Shown here: positions 1 through 6,043 of the stretch, piece after piece
How positions within the stretch are numbered: the first letter of the stretch is position 1
How the letters are laid out: each line of letters starts with the position of its first letter
Source: CAVPRW01 sp046727435 [NCBI: bacterium]
GTDB taxonomy: Bacteria; Tectomicrobia; Entotheonellia; J063
Length of the DNA stretch: 6,800 nucleotides
Assembly: GCA_046727435.1 (NCBI GenBank)
Contig: JBKPCR010000249.1
Coordinates: forward strand, 1-6,800
Direction: 5' to 3'
Position numbers and translations under genes: made by a program
The notes under the pieces: generated by a model
What the model saw: only the letters and a program-made list of their open reading frames with translations
Told to the model about the DNA's origin: nothing
The model's database searches: none

Positions 1-1
1 T

Positions 2-283
2 CTCATACTAGCCACCTATTATTTGGGTTTTGCCATTATCGTCGAGGCGTCCCTGAGTTTTCTTGGCGTAGGCGTTCCTCCAGATGTCCCCAGTTGGGGT
101 GGCATGCTGACGGCAGCGGCTCAGGGGCACGTGACAAGGGCGCCGTGGGCGGGTATATTTCCCGGACTGGCCATATTCATCGCCGTGCTCGGGTTTAACC
201 TGCTCGGCGATGCCCTGCGGGATGTGCTGGAGCCCCGGCTGCGGGGAGTGAGTACGACAGCCAGGCTTCTTTCCCGTGGATGA
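2..283 (+). CDS. Peptide/nickel-type ABC transporter permease (DppC/OppC family), C-terminal part
   Basis: This is the last 93 codons of an inner-membrane permease of the binding-protein-dependent (BPD_transp_1) family, open at the left window edge and ending in TGA at 281-283. Such subunits pair with a DppB/OppB partner to form the channel for oligopeptides, dipeptides or nickel chelates, driven by DppD/DppF ATPases. The visible part carries the conserved cytoplasmic-loop region (EASLSFLGVGVPP, then PSWGGML), which contacts the ATPase. The last membrane segment follows (GIFPGLAIFIAVLGFNLLGD), then the family's usual C-terminal end (DALRDVLEPRLRG). A tail of about 12 residues follows it. The rest of the operon should lie to the left. 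The substrate cannot be judged from this piece. The family call is secure; the choice of DppC versus OppC is not. Confidence 0.93.
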   Translation, partial: LILATYYLGFAIIVEASLSFLGVGVPPDVPSWGGMLTAAAQGHVTRAPWAGIFPGLAIFIAVLGFNLLGDALRDVLEPRLRGVSTTARLLSRG

Positions 284-368
284 AGGGCCTGCAGAACGAG
301 TGTGCGCTTGTCTTGCGCACTCAACACATGCGAGCGTCCTAGTGCGATAACACGTGCTCGGAACTCCG

Positions 369-375
369 AAGGAGG
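369..375 (+). promoter_or_regulatory. Ribosome binding site that decides the asnS start
   Basis: AAGGAGG matches the Shine-Dalgarno consensus perfectly. Its spacing is 8 bases to ATG 384 but only 2 to ATG 378. This supports 384 as the main start and excludes the longer GTG 354 reading. Confidence 0.8.
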
Positions 376-383
376 CCATGCCA

Positions 384-1769
384 ATGCGGCGTACACGTGT
401 GAATGACGCGTTGAATAGTCAGGCGCCAATGGAGCAGATTCTGGTGAAAGGATGGGTCCGGACCCGTCGGGACGCCAAAGGAGTGTCGTTTTTAGAGCTC
501 AACGACGGCTCCAGCCTGAACAATCTGCAGGCGGTGATCGCTGAATCGGCGCTCGCCGATGGAAGCCTCACCGGAGTCTCCACGGGTGCTGCCGTCGAGG
601 TGGAAGGCTCCTTGGTCGAATCCCCCGGCAAAGGGCAGCGGTGGGAAGTCCAGGCAACTCAGGTGCGCCTAGTGGGAGGGGCCGATCCCGACACATATCC
701 ATTGCAAAAGAAACGGCATACCGATGAATTTTTGCGGAGCATTGCCCATCTGCGCCCCCGCACCAATAAATATGGGGCCCTGTTTCGCATCCGCTCGGAA
801 TGTGCCTTTGCTGTGCACTCGTTTTTCCGCGATCGAGGTTTCTATTATCTCCACACCCCCATCATTACCGGGTCGGACTGCGAAGGTGCCGGGGCCATGT
901 TCCGTGTTACCACGTTGCCTCATGGCGTGAAGGAGCCTGCACCCAGCGCACAGGTATACGTCGACGACTTTTTCGGCCAGGAGGCCTATCTCACCGTGTC
1001 GGGACAATTGGAGGCAGAGCTGTTTGCCTGCGCCCTCGGCGATGTGTACACCTTCGGCCCCACCTTCCGGGCCGAAGACTCGAACACGCCTCGGCATGCC
1101 GCGGAGTTCTGGATGATCGAGCCCGAGATGGCGTTTGCTGATTTGCAGGACAACATGGACTTGGCCGAAGCGTTGGTCAAAAGCCTCGTGGTCCATGTCA
1201 TGGAGCATTGTGCGGCGGATTTGGAGCTCTTCGCCCGCTTCATCGATCCGGACCTCATGCGGAATCTCGAGGTCATTGCCAAGGCCGCGTATGTGCGACT
1301 GCCGTATACCGAGGCGATTGAGATGTTACAACGCTCGGGAAAAAAGTTCGAGTTCCCCATTTCCTATGGGGCGGATCTGCAGACGGAACATGAGCGCTAC
1401 CTGACCGAGGAGCACTTTAAGACGCCAGTCATTGTCTTCAATTACCCCAAGGAGATCAAACCCTTTTATATGCGCTTAAACGATGACGACCGAACCGTGG
1501 CCGCCATGGATTTACTGGTGCCGCGGGTGGGGGAGCTCGTCGGCGGCAGTCAGCGTGAGGAGCGCCTCGATCGGCTCGAACAGCGCATGCAAGAAGCGGG
1601 GATGAATCGAGAAAATTACTGGTGGTTTCTCGACATGCGACGTTTTGGCACCGTCCCGCACGCAGGGTTCGGGCTCGGCTTCGAGCGCTTCTTGATGACC
1701 GTCACGGGGGTGGCCAATATCCGCGATGTCATTCCCTTCCCCCGGACGCCCAAGCATCTGGAATTTTGA
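384..1769 (+). CDS. asnS: Asparaginyl-tRNA synthetase
   Basis: A cytoplasmic class IIb aminoacyl-tRNA synthetase that charges tRNA-Asn with asparagine using ATP. From the ATG at 384 it has 461 residues, close to the 466 of E. coli AsnRS. Residues about 18-98 form the OB-fold anticodon-binding domain ([21 protein letters not shown]). The catalytic core follows. Motif 2 is at about 225-250 ([20 protein letters not shown], then MIEPEMAF), and motif 3 is at about 428-454 ([11 protein letters not shown], then [12 protein letters not shown]). The ending FPRTP and the PHAGFG segment favour AsnRS over AspRS. I chose 384 because AAGGAGG at 369-375 sits 8 bases before it; ATG 378 is only 2 bases away, and GTG 354 lies upstream of the ribosome site. 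The gap to the permease gene is 100 bases on the same strand, so co-transcription is possible but unproven. No defect is seen. Confidence 0.97.
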   Translation: MRRTRVNDALNSQAPMEQILVKGWVRTRRDAKGVSFLELNDGSSLNNLQAVIAESALADGSLTGVSTGAAVEVEGSLVESPGKGQRWEVQATQVRLVGGADPDTYPLQKKRHTDEFLRSIAHLRPRTNKYGALFRIRSECAFAVHSFFRDRGFYYLHTPIITGSDCEGAGAMFRVTTLPHGVKEPAPSAQVYVDDFFGQEAYLTVSGQLEAELFACALGDVYTFGPTFRAEDSNTPRHAAEFWMIEPEMAFADLQDNMDLAEALVKSLVVHVMEHCAADLELFARFIDPDLMRNLEVIAKAAYVRLPYTEAIEMLQRSGKKFEFPISYGADLQTEHERYLTEEHFKTPVIVFNYPKEIKPFYMRLNDDDRTVAAMDLLVPRVGELVGGSQREERLDRLEQRMQEAGMNRENYWWFLDMRRFGTVPHAGFGLGFERFLMTVTGVANIRDVIPFPRTPKHLEF

Positions 1770-1784
1770 ATGGAAAAGGCCGAC

Positions 1785-1810
1785 AAAAGGCGGTCTCCTT
1801 GGGACCGGCC
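1785..1810 (-). terminator. Possible rho-independent terminator of the DUF29 gene
   Basis: Read on the - strand, GGCCGGTC and GACCGCC form a stem of about 7 pairs with one bulged base and a 7-base loop. It is followed directly by TTTTG. It lies about 63 bases past the stop of the DUF29 gene, in the convergent gap between that gene and asnS. The T-run is short (four) and a bulge interrupts the stem, so termination may be weak. No comparable T-run exists on the + strand for asnS. The rest of the 104-base gap holds nothing recognisable apart from two TGCGGTG copies 18 bases apart (1813 and 1831). Confidence 0.4.
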
Positions 1811-1873
1811 GATGCGGTGATGGCCGCGATTGCGGTGGCCAAGCAATACAGAACGCCGCGGCTGTTCAGACTC

Positions 1874-2326
1874 CTACGCGTCATCACCCGCCATCTCCGG
1901 CCAAAAGTCCTCCTCCAGCACCTCCCCGCCCGTCCACGGACAGGTCTCGGCGAACCTCTTCAGGGGCAGGCTCGTCTCGATGGCCGCCAGGCGCCGGGCG
2001 TGATGGTACCCTTCATCGAGGAACCCTGGCACCTGGTTCGCCAGGCTCGGATTCTCGCGCAAGAGCTTGGCGAGACGATGCCTGGCCTGGAGCAGACTTT
2101 TCTCCCAGCTCCGCCCGCGCCGCTCCGGTTGATAGGCCCACTTCAGCAGGTGCAGCAGGATGACCTCGAGGTAACTCTCCACGGCCCGCCGATCGCGCTT
2201 GCCCAAGCTCTCGATCTCCTCCGCCAGGTGCTCTAGATCCAGCGCCGTGATATCCTTCGCCCGCAAGGCGGCGGCCTGCGTCTGGGTCCACTGATAAAAA
2301 TCGGTGTCGTACAAGGGCTTGGTCAT
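1874..2326 (-). CDS. DUF29 family protein
   Basis: A complete 150-residue protein of the DUF29 family (PF01724), whose biochemical role is not established. The pattern is typical. The N-terminus has YDTDFYQWTQTQAAALR. The charged segment HLAEEIESLGKRDRRAVESY covers residues about 33-52 and leads into a helical stretch (LEVILLHLLKWAYQPE). The C-terminal signature CPWTGGEVLEEDFWPE is complete. The length fits the family. I chose the ATG at 2326, 15 codons inside the longest reading, because GGGGAGG lies 4-5 bases upstream and the family starts near MTKPLYDTDFY. The gene is convergent with asnS, and its upstream side faces a gene-poor stretch. DUF29 genes are often scattered in several copies per genome, so this may be a stand-alone accessory gene. 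The family call is strong; the function is unknown. Confidence 0.9.
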   Translation of the reverse strand: MTKPLYDTDFYQWTQTQAAALRAKDITALDLEHLAEEIESLGKRDRRAVESYLEVILLHLLKWAYQPERRGRSWEKSLLQARHRLAKLLRENPSLANQVPGFLDEGYHHARRLAAIETSLPLKRFAETCPWTGGEVLEEDFWPEMAGDDA

Positions 2327-2616
2327 ACGTCCTCCCCTCGGCACACTGCTTGCCCGTGCTGATCTGGACATGCGCCGCTACCCGGACTGCGGTGCCATAC
2401 GCCGCCCCTCTTTTGTGACTGTTGCGGTGATGGCGACTGCTGCCGATGGGCTCACCATACGACAAATTGACCACAGAGACAACACACTGAGGGGCGTGCC
2501 TCATCGGGAGTGCTACCGCACCCGCGTTCAAGCCCTCCGCGAGTATTTCACCAAGCGTCATTGCCGTTCTACTCTCCCTTCTAATATGAATTCTCTGAAG
2601 TCATGGTGCATCAGGA
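2327..2616. other. Stretch without a supported gene, upstream of the DUF29 gene
   Basis: About 290 bases with open frames on both strands, but none has a recognisable protein family, a credible ribosome site or coding-like composition. The open + frame through here starts from a weak codon opposite the DUF29 gene. It reads on through the inverted repeat and the metallopeptidase remnant, so I treat it as spurious. The DUF29 promoter should lie here on the - strand, but I see no clear -35/-10 pair. Confidence 0.5.
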
Positions 2617-2674
2617 GATTGCTTCGTCGTTCCGCTCCTCGCGATGATGCCATTACGACGGAAGCGAAGCAATC
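2617..2674. repeat. Inverted repeat of dispersed-palindrome type (REP/MITE-like)
   Basis: GATTGCTTCG at 2617-2626 is perfectly complemented by CGAAGCAATC at 2665-2674. Inside it, CGTCGT at 2625-2630 pairs with ACGACG at 2655-2660. A small bulge (GAAG) separates the two stems, so the whole 58 bases can fold into one long hairpin around CTCCTCGCGATGATGCC. Sequences of this look, with a GATTGCTTCG arm and a CTCCTCGC core, are known as high-copy intergenic repeats in many bacterial genomes. The repeat has no ORF of its own and lies in gene-poor DNA between the DUF29 gene and a metallopeptidase remnant. Only one copy is in this window, so calling it a repeat family is inference. Confidence 0.65.
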
Positions 2675-2834
2675 CCTGCTATGGCGTGAGGCAACCTTAT
2701 ACACCATCTCCATCGGGAGTTCATATCAGACCTTCAGGCCAATGCAGGTCGGCTTATTAACCGCGTGGAATCTGTTCTGGGACAGCGTGTCCATGCACGG
2801 TCTCGGCATGGGACGGCGCTACATCGGCATGGCG

Positions 2835-3131
2835 GTGCAGGTGGGGAGATCCGGCGGCTTCGGCCTAACTAAATTTCCCCCCACTGACAAATTCAGGTGC
2901 GCGCACCTTCGGCGCAGCGTCTTCTTGTGTGCGAGTTTGCAACGCACCCACGAGGGCTTGGAGCCTATCCAGCGTGTCAGCTCATGGTCTGTCGTGTCGT
3001 CTGGGTCCTGGATGACCAGTTCCCCCCCTGGTCCACGGTGAGGCCCAGCGTCTTCCGACATAGCCTGCGCCGGACTTCAAACGTGAGGCCGCCAACTTCC
3101 AGCGCCCAGTCTTCTCCCCCGCCAGAGCCAT
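2835..3131 (-). pseudogene. Decayed N-terminal remnant of a YgjP/DUF45-type metallopeptidase
   Basis: Three reading frames must be joined to recover one recognisable N-terminus. The first segment, VGGLTFEVRRRLCRKTLGLT and on to VDQGG, breaks at a run of seven Gs (C-run 3022-3028 on +). ELVIQDPDDTTDHELTRWIG and SKPSWVRCKLAHKKTL then continue in the next frame. A missing base near 2915-2918 shifts to APKVRAPEFVSGGKFS. About four bases are lost just before GLGRS-like coding (near 2865), where a TAG interrupts. The order matches the start of YgjP-like (DUF45/SprT-like) zinc hydrolases: a beta strand ending RRKTLGLTVD, then the RW-helix, then the YLGR segment. Those proteins are about 230-260 residues, and the catalytic HELxH half is absent here. 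ATG 3131 is only a candidate start because its own frame is also shifted. The family call rests on my recall of the profile. Several independent lesions make a single sequencing error an unlikely explanation. Confidence 0.7.
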
Positions 3132-3170
3132 GTAGCCCAGAGGCAATCGGTTCCCACTTTCCCGGCAGCC

Positions 3171-3425
3171 TCAGATCGTGACCGTGGTGCCGTCGAACTT
3201 CGTGAGGGTGAAGCTGCTCCTCGTGGAAGCGGCGCCCTTCCCGAGATTGACCTGGATCCCATCGCCAGGAATTTCGATGGTCCAGAACAGGGCAGTCGGT
3301 GGGCAAGTGGAGGGATGTAGGTCGTGGATCTGCCCACTTGTCCTGCCAAGCGCCACCGTGCTGACGTCTTCGAGTTCTCCACTCCCTTCCCGCCAGCAAG
3401 CTCGGGGGAGGAAGGTGAGAGGGCC
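3171..3425 (-). pseudogene. Open fragment of unknown family, in frame behind the haloperoxidase stop
   Basis: The frame directly after the haloperoxidase TAG stays open for 84 codons, to a TGA at 3171-3173. The second half looks protein-like: DLHPSTCPPTALFWTIEIPG followed by DGIQVNLGKGAA, with a hydrophobic/polar alternation suggesting beta strands. The first 35 or so residues look random. No ATG exists in frame; GTG 3356 is possible, but I see no good ribosome site at the right distance. The simplest reading is a C-terminal leftover of an older gene. It could instead be a short gene with a non-ATG start, or a read-through extension of the haloperoxidase. I do not recognise the family. Confidence 0.35.
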
Positions 3426-4763
3426 CTACTCGTCGTCCTCGTTCCTGAAGCGCACGCGTTCGTTGATCGCCTGTCCGATGCACTGCCCGGTGGAGAGCCC
3501 ATCGTAGTTGTCGAAGGAGAAGTGGATGCCTCCGTACTGGCGGGAGACCGCCGCCTCAGCCGCGGCCTCATCGAAGGAGTCGAACGTACGCGGCTCTTGG
3601 GGAGGCATCAGGCCGTGGTCGGTGTGCGTCGTGTCCGTGAAGCGCTTGATCCCGAACATGTCAGTGAGGACGCGCGCCGCCGCGCCCGACTGTGTCGAGT
3701 GCCCGGAGGTGTAGCTCGGGAAGCCCGGCGTCACGATGTACGGCAGCCAGCCCGCGTCGATGTTGTCGTTGATGTAGGTCACCGGGCGCTGCAGGTTGTA
3801 GATGTACTTCGGGTTCCAGCACGCGATGAACGCGTCGTGCACGGCGATGCCGACACGCGCGTACGCCTCGGCTGCCGCCGCCAGCGAGAGGGTGTCGTTG
3901 TGCGCGATCTGACTCACGATGGCGATCCAGTGCCCCGGCGGCGTGCCGGTGGCGCCGGCACCGTCGGACCAGTAGTCGGCGATCGTTTTCTGCTCAACGG
4001 TGAGGGCCAGTCCCACGGTATAGACCTCCAGGCCGGCGGCGTAGAAGTCCGAGGCGGGGTCGGTGGAGAAGGCGGGGTGGCCCGGCGGAGGGCACTCCTC
4101 GCCCGAGGTCAGGACCATCGGCCGGATCAGGCTCCAGCAGGGCTGCAGCGGGTTCGGGTTGAAGGGGGGCGGCGTCGGCTCCCAAGCGCCCGGCACCTGC
4201 ACCGGATCGTACAGGCAGTCGTTGTGGATCGAGAACCCATCGGTGGCGGCCCACTTGAGGATCGCCCGGGCCACCGCCTGGCCATGCGCGACGGAACGCT
4301 CGTACACCGATCCCGGAACCACCGCCTGCTGTTGGGACGCGAAGCTGTGCTCCAGGTTGATGATAGCCTCCCGGGAGGCTTGGGAGATCGTTGGATAGAG
4401 ACCCCGGATCGTGTTGGCGAGGACAGCGTTCGCCACTGTCGGCCAGTGGTACTTCTGGTTCTTCTTGGGCTGGGGCAACGATGTCAGGCCATTCAACTGG
4501 TCCGCCAGCGACCGATGCTTTTCCCTCCCGGCCACGATCGACTCGTAGAGCGCGACGGCGGTGATACCATAGATCCGCGAGGCCGGCGTCGGAGTCGTCT
4601 TCTCCGCCTTGACGATATTGTACAGCTCTTCGAACCATGTCGACGCGACGTCCGACGGGAACTGGTCCGCGGACTTCTTGCTCTGATCCAGGTCTGCCCA
4701 TGCCCAGGAGCTCACGAGCAGCAGTGCGGCCGTGAGGGTGAGTGGCAGTGTCCTCCTTCGCAT
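3426..4763 (-). CDS. Exported vanadium-dependent haloperoxidase / PAP2-superfamily protein
   Basis: A complete 445-residue protein. Residues 1-23 form a Sec signal peptide (MRRR, a hydrophobic TLPLTLTAALLLV core, then AWA before D24), so it acts outside the cytoplasm. The C-terminal half has the vanadate/phosphate pocket of haloperoxidases and related acid phosphatases. The motif K-x6-R-P gives K319 and R326. PSYTSGHS at 349-356 supplies S353, G354 and the catalytic H355. SRQYGGIH supplies R408 and H414. The spacings K+7R and R+6H match the fungal chloroperoxidase pocket. WSDGAGATGTPPGHW at 265-279 is typical of the bacterial vanadium-haloperoxidase-like subfamily. Bound vanadate would oxidise halides with H2O2; a phosphatase role cannot be excluded from sequence. 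The ATG at 4763 follows AGGGAG with 6 bases between. A 12-bp palindrome lies 56 bases upstream. Its neighbour on the same strand is another exported protein. Confidence 0.92.
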   Translation of the reverse strand: MRRRTLPLTLTAALLLVSSWAWADLDQSKKSADQFPSDVASTWFEELYNIVKAEKTTPTPASRIYGITAVALYESIVAGREKHRSLADQLNGLTSLPQPKKNQKYHWPTVANAVLANTIRGLYPTISQASREAIINLEHSFASQQQAVVPGSVYERSVAHGQAVARAILKWAATDGFSIHNDCLYDPVQVPGAWEPTPPPFNPNPLQPCWSLIRPMVLTSGEECPPPGHPAFSTDPASDFYAAGLEVYTVGLALTVEQKTIADYWSDGAGATGTPPGHWIAIVSQIAHNDTLSLAAAAEAYARVGIAVHDAFIACWNPKYIYNLQRPVTYINDNIDAGWLPYIVTPGFPSYTSGHSTQSGAAARVLTDMFGIKRFTDTTHTDHGLMPPQEPRTFDSFDEAAAEAAVSRQYGGIHFSFDNYDGLSTGQCIGQAINERVRFRNEDDE

Positions 4764-4818
4764 CTTGGCTCCCTTTTTGTGTCAGTGAGACAATCTCGTA
4801 TGGTTTTGAGCCACTGGG

Positions 4819-4830
4819 TCACACGTGTGA
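4819..4830. promoter_or_regulatory. 12-bp perfect palindrome upstream of the haloperoxidase gene
   Basis: TCACACGTGTGA is a perfect palindrome 56 bases before the haloperoxidase ATG, where an operator could overlap or flank the promoter. The half-site TGTGA resembles CRP/FNR-type half-sites, but the usual 6-base spacer is replaced by CG, so the regulator is unknown. Function is inferred from position and symmetry only. Confidence 0.35.
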
Positions 4831-4888
4831 AGCGAGCTGTTGAACGCCTCCCGCTGATACGAGTGCGTCGACTGGCGTCAGCTAGAGT

Positions 4889-4999
4889 TCAGATTAGATG
4901 GGATGAATCGACACAAGCATAGCCCTCTGGAGCTGCCATAGCCAGCACCCCCGCACTCGGCGCCAGGGGGGCGGTGGCATGATGCCTGGTGCTCCTCAT
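4889..4999 (-). CDS. Small ORF, 36 residues, doubtful
   Basis: An ATG at 4999 opens a 36-residue frame ending in TGA at 4889-4891. The upstream AAGGGG lies about 7-8 bases from the ATG, a fair ribosome site. The product begins with basic residues (MRSTRHH), followed by a weakly hydrophobic stretch (APLAPSAGVLAMAAP). It therefore looks like a poor signal peptide with almost no mature part (EGYACVDSSHLI). It may be the start of a gene whose body has been lost, or chance. I recognise no family. Confidence 0.25.
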   Translation of the reverse strand: MRSTRHHATAPLAPSAGVLAMAAPEGYACVDSSHLI

Positions 5000-5044
5000 G
5001 GAACCGCCCCTTGCGCTCAGACTTTATCGTGCCGGCGGGCCACC

Positions 5045-5196
5045 TCACTGCGGCGCTTGGATGGCACCCTGCAGATCCACGCAAGCGTCATCAGGGTTGT
5101 CGACGGGATCCAAATCCATACAGCCGCCACCATTGAACGTACTAAAAGCCGATCCTGAACCAGCCATGACCTCAAAAAGCCAGTATCAGCAACCAT
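5045..5196 (-). pseudogene. Decayed C-terminal remnant of a paralogue of the neighbouring secreted protein
   Basis: On the - strand, two frames give MVADTGFLRSWLVQDR and then, after a frame change near 5145-5155, STFNGGGCMDLDPVDNPD plus DACVDLQGAIQAPQ and a TGA at 5045. This mirrors the end of the intact protein at 5294-5941, which has GLVESQISTFLGGC and later ICETTQAAVHLPQ. The shared marks are LV followed by STF, GG-C, a second cysteine 11-16 residues before the end, and a Q-x-A-x-x-x-P-Q terminus. The piece from ATG 5167 (40 codons) is open, but it lacks a signal peptide and the family's core, so I call it a remnant. It sits on the same strand about 100 bases past the intact gene, as a tandem duplicate would. 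A short unrelated ORF remains the alternative. Confidence 0.5.
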
Positions 5197-5281
5197 CCCA
5201 GCGGTGCTTCGTTATTGAGTTTCAAGATGCCGCTGCATGATGGTCTTGACTTTCTGTCAGGCAATTAGGTCGTAAGCTGTT

Positions 5282-5297
5282 GTGATCAAGAGATCAC
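5282..5297 (-). other. Small perfect hairpin across the stop codon of the secreted-protein gene
   Basis: GTGATC and GATCAC form a 6-bp perfect stem with a 4-base loop, and the gene's TGA falls inside it. No T-run follows on the - strand, so it is not a classical terminator. It could protect the mRNA end or be chance. Confidence 0.25.
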
Positions 5298-5941
5298 TGA
5301 GGCAGGTGTACTGCGGCCTGCGTGGTTTCACATATGTTCGGACCAGGCTCCCCCCGCAGCGGTAGTTCGTCCTCGGTTATCCCCAATACATCCAAAAGCC
5401 CCACCCACTCATCTATGCGACAGCCGCCCAGGAATGTGCTTATCTGGGATTCAACGAGTCCGGGGATCTTCTCACCATGAGTGTGCACAGCGATCTGGAT
5501 CACTGCCTTTCGGGCGTCGAGCAGCCCAGGGCCCATAACGGCTTGCGATGCATCGCCCACGGCCAGGTGGCCCCCGAAGTTGCCCTTACCGCTCCCCCCA
5601 ATGACGTGGCCAGCGAGGTAGCCAAAGCTGCCTTGCACCTCATCTTTCACCTCAGGATCGAAAAAGTCTGGATCGTCACACTCACCGACACAAGCCTCGG
5701 GGTTATTGAATACTGCCCACCAAGTGGTGACTGCATACCCAGCTGGAAGCTCCGATGTGCTGAGAGTCGCGGATATGCCGGAGTCAGTCCTCACGAGATG
5801 CGAGGAACCCACAACCTTGCCATCTGAAAACCTAATTACGTCGCTTTGGCTGTGACTTGCCGGCTCTGCATAGACGGTAAGCATTCCAGCCGTCAGGCCG
5901 ATCGCAACCAAGACCATCGCCAGTTTAATTTTGATTGCCAT
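5294..5941 (-). CDS. Exported protein of unknown function with four cysteines
   Basis: A complete 215-residue protein. Residues 1-25 are a clear signal peptide (MAIKIK, hydrophobic LAMVLVAIGLTAGMLTV, then YA before E26). The mature part has SELPAGYAVTTWWAVFNNPE at about 63-82, then C84 and C88. GYLAGHVIGGSGKGNFGGHL covers 108-126, and MGPGLLDARKAVIQIAVHTHG covers 136-156. GLVESQISTFLGGC follows, then C204 near the end. The four cysteines could form two disulfides outside the cell. Histidines 112, 125, 153 and 155 are candidate ligands, but no metal motif is certain. I recall similar environmental hypothetical proteins with a WW-FNNPE-C pattern, but none with a known role. ATG 5941 was chosen over a longer reading from 5992 because AGGAG lies 8 bases before it and the signal peptide then starts correctly. 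The next - strand gene, with a gap, is the haloperoxidase. Confidence 0.8.
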   Translation of the reverse strand: MAIKIKLAMVLVAIGLTAGMLTVYAEPASHSQSDVIRFSDGKVVGSSHLVRTDSGISATLSTSELPAGYAVTTWWAVFNNPEACVGECDDPDFFDPEVKDEVQGSFGYLAGHVIGGSGKGNFGGHLAVGDASQAVMGPGLLDARKAVIQIAVHTHGEKIPGLVESQISTFLGGCRIDEWVGLLDVLGITEDELPLRGEPGPNICETTQAAVHLPQ

Positions 5942-6024
5942 GTCAATCGTCTCCTCTCTCGCTGTGTTGTCAACGATGAAAAACACACCCACCCCTTCCG
6001 CTCGGACGATGCGTTTAGGTTATC

Positions 6025-6038
6025 GGATCACCTCCTTA
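6025..6038. other. 14-base match to the 3' end of 16S rRNA (anti-Shine-Dalgarno)
   Basis: GGATCACCTCCTTA on the + strand is identical to the last 14 bases of bacterial 16S rRNA as I know it from E. coli. The - strand is therefore an over-long perfect Shine-Dalgarno sequence. No start codon follows at a usable distance on the - strand (the next bases are GATAACCTAAACGC). The rRNA match does not extend further upstream. It lies just before the AAA+ fragment becomes recognisable. Confidence 0.5.
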
Positions 6039-6043
6039 GCGGG

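Noticed and set aside
128-133. CACGTG in the permease gene and again at 351-356, sharing the core of the palindrome at 4819-4830
   Set aside because: A 6-base palindrome is expected several times by chance, and these copies lack the flanking symmetry.
298-322. Hairpin GTGCGC/GCGCAC between the permease and asnS genes
   Set aside because: The stem is only 6 bp and no T-run follows, so it is not a credible terminator. It could still be a weak leader structure.
1770-1820. ATG directly after the asnS stop (TGAATG), 16 codons
   Set aside because: It is too short, has no separate ribosome site, and has no recognisable product; it overlaps the probable terminator.
2013-2561. - strand frame beginning MTLGEILAEGL, vaguely antitoxin-like
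   Set aside because: The resemblance ends after about 10 residues, and the frame then overlaps the DUF29 gene out of frame.
2304-3041. Long open + frame (245 codons)
   Set aside because: It starts opposite the DUF29 gene, crosses the inverted repeat and runs antisense to the metallopeptidase remnant. It has no ribosome site and no family resemblance.
3324-4922. Very long + frame (532 codons) opposite the haloperoxidase
   Set aside because: It is arginine/glycine/valine-rich, as expected from the antisense of a GC-rich gene. The - strand protein has complete catalytic motifs and a signal peptide.
5945-5973. TTGACA at 5973-5968 (- strand) as a -35 box for the secreted-protein gene
   Set aside because: The matching -10 position would fall on ACGATT between the ribosome site and the start codon, which is not a workable promoter layout.
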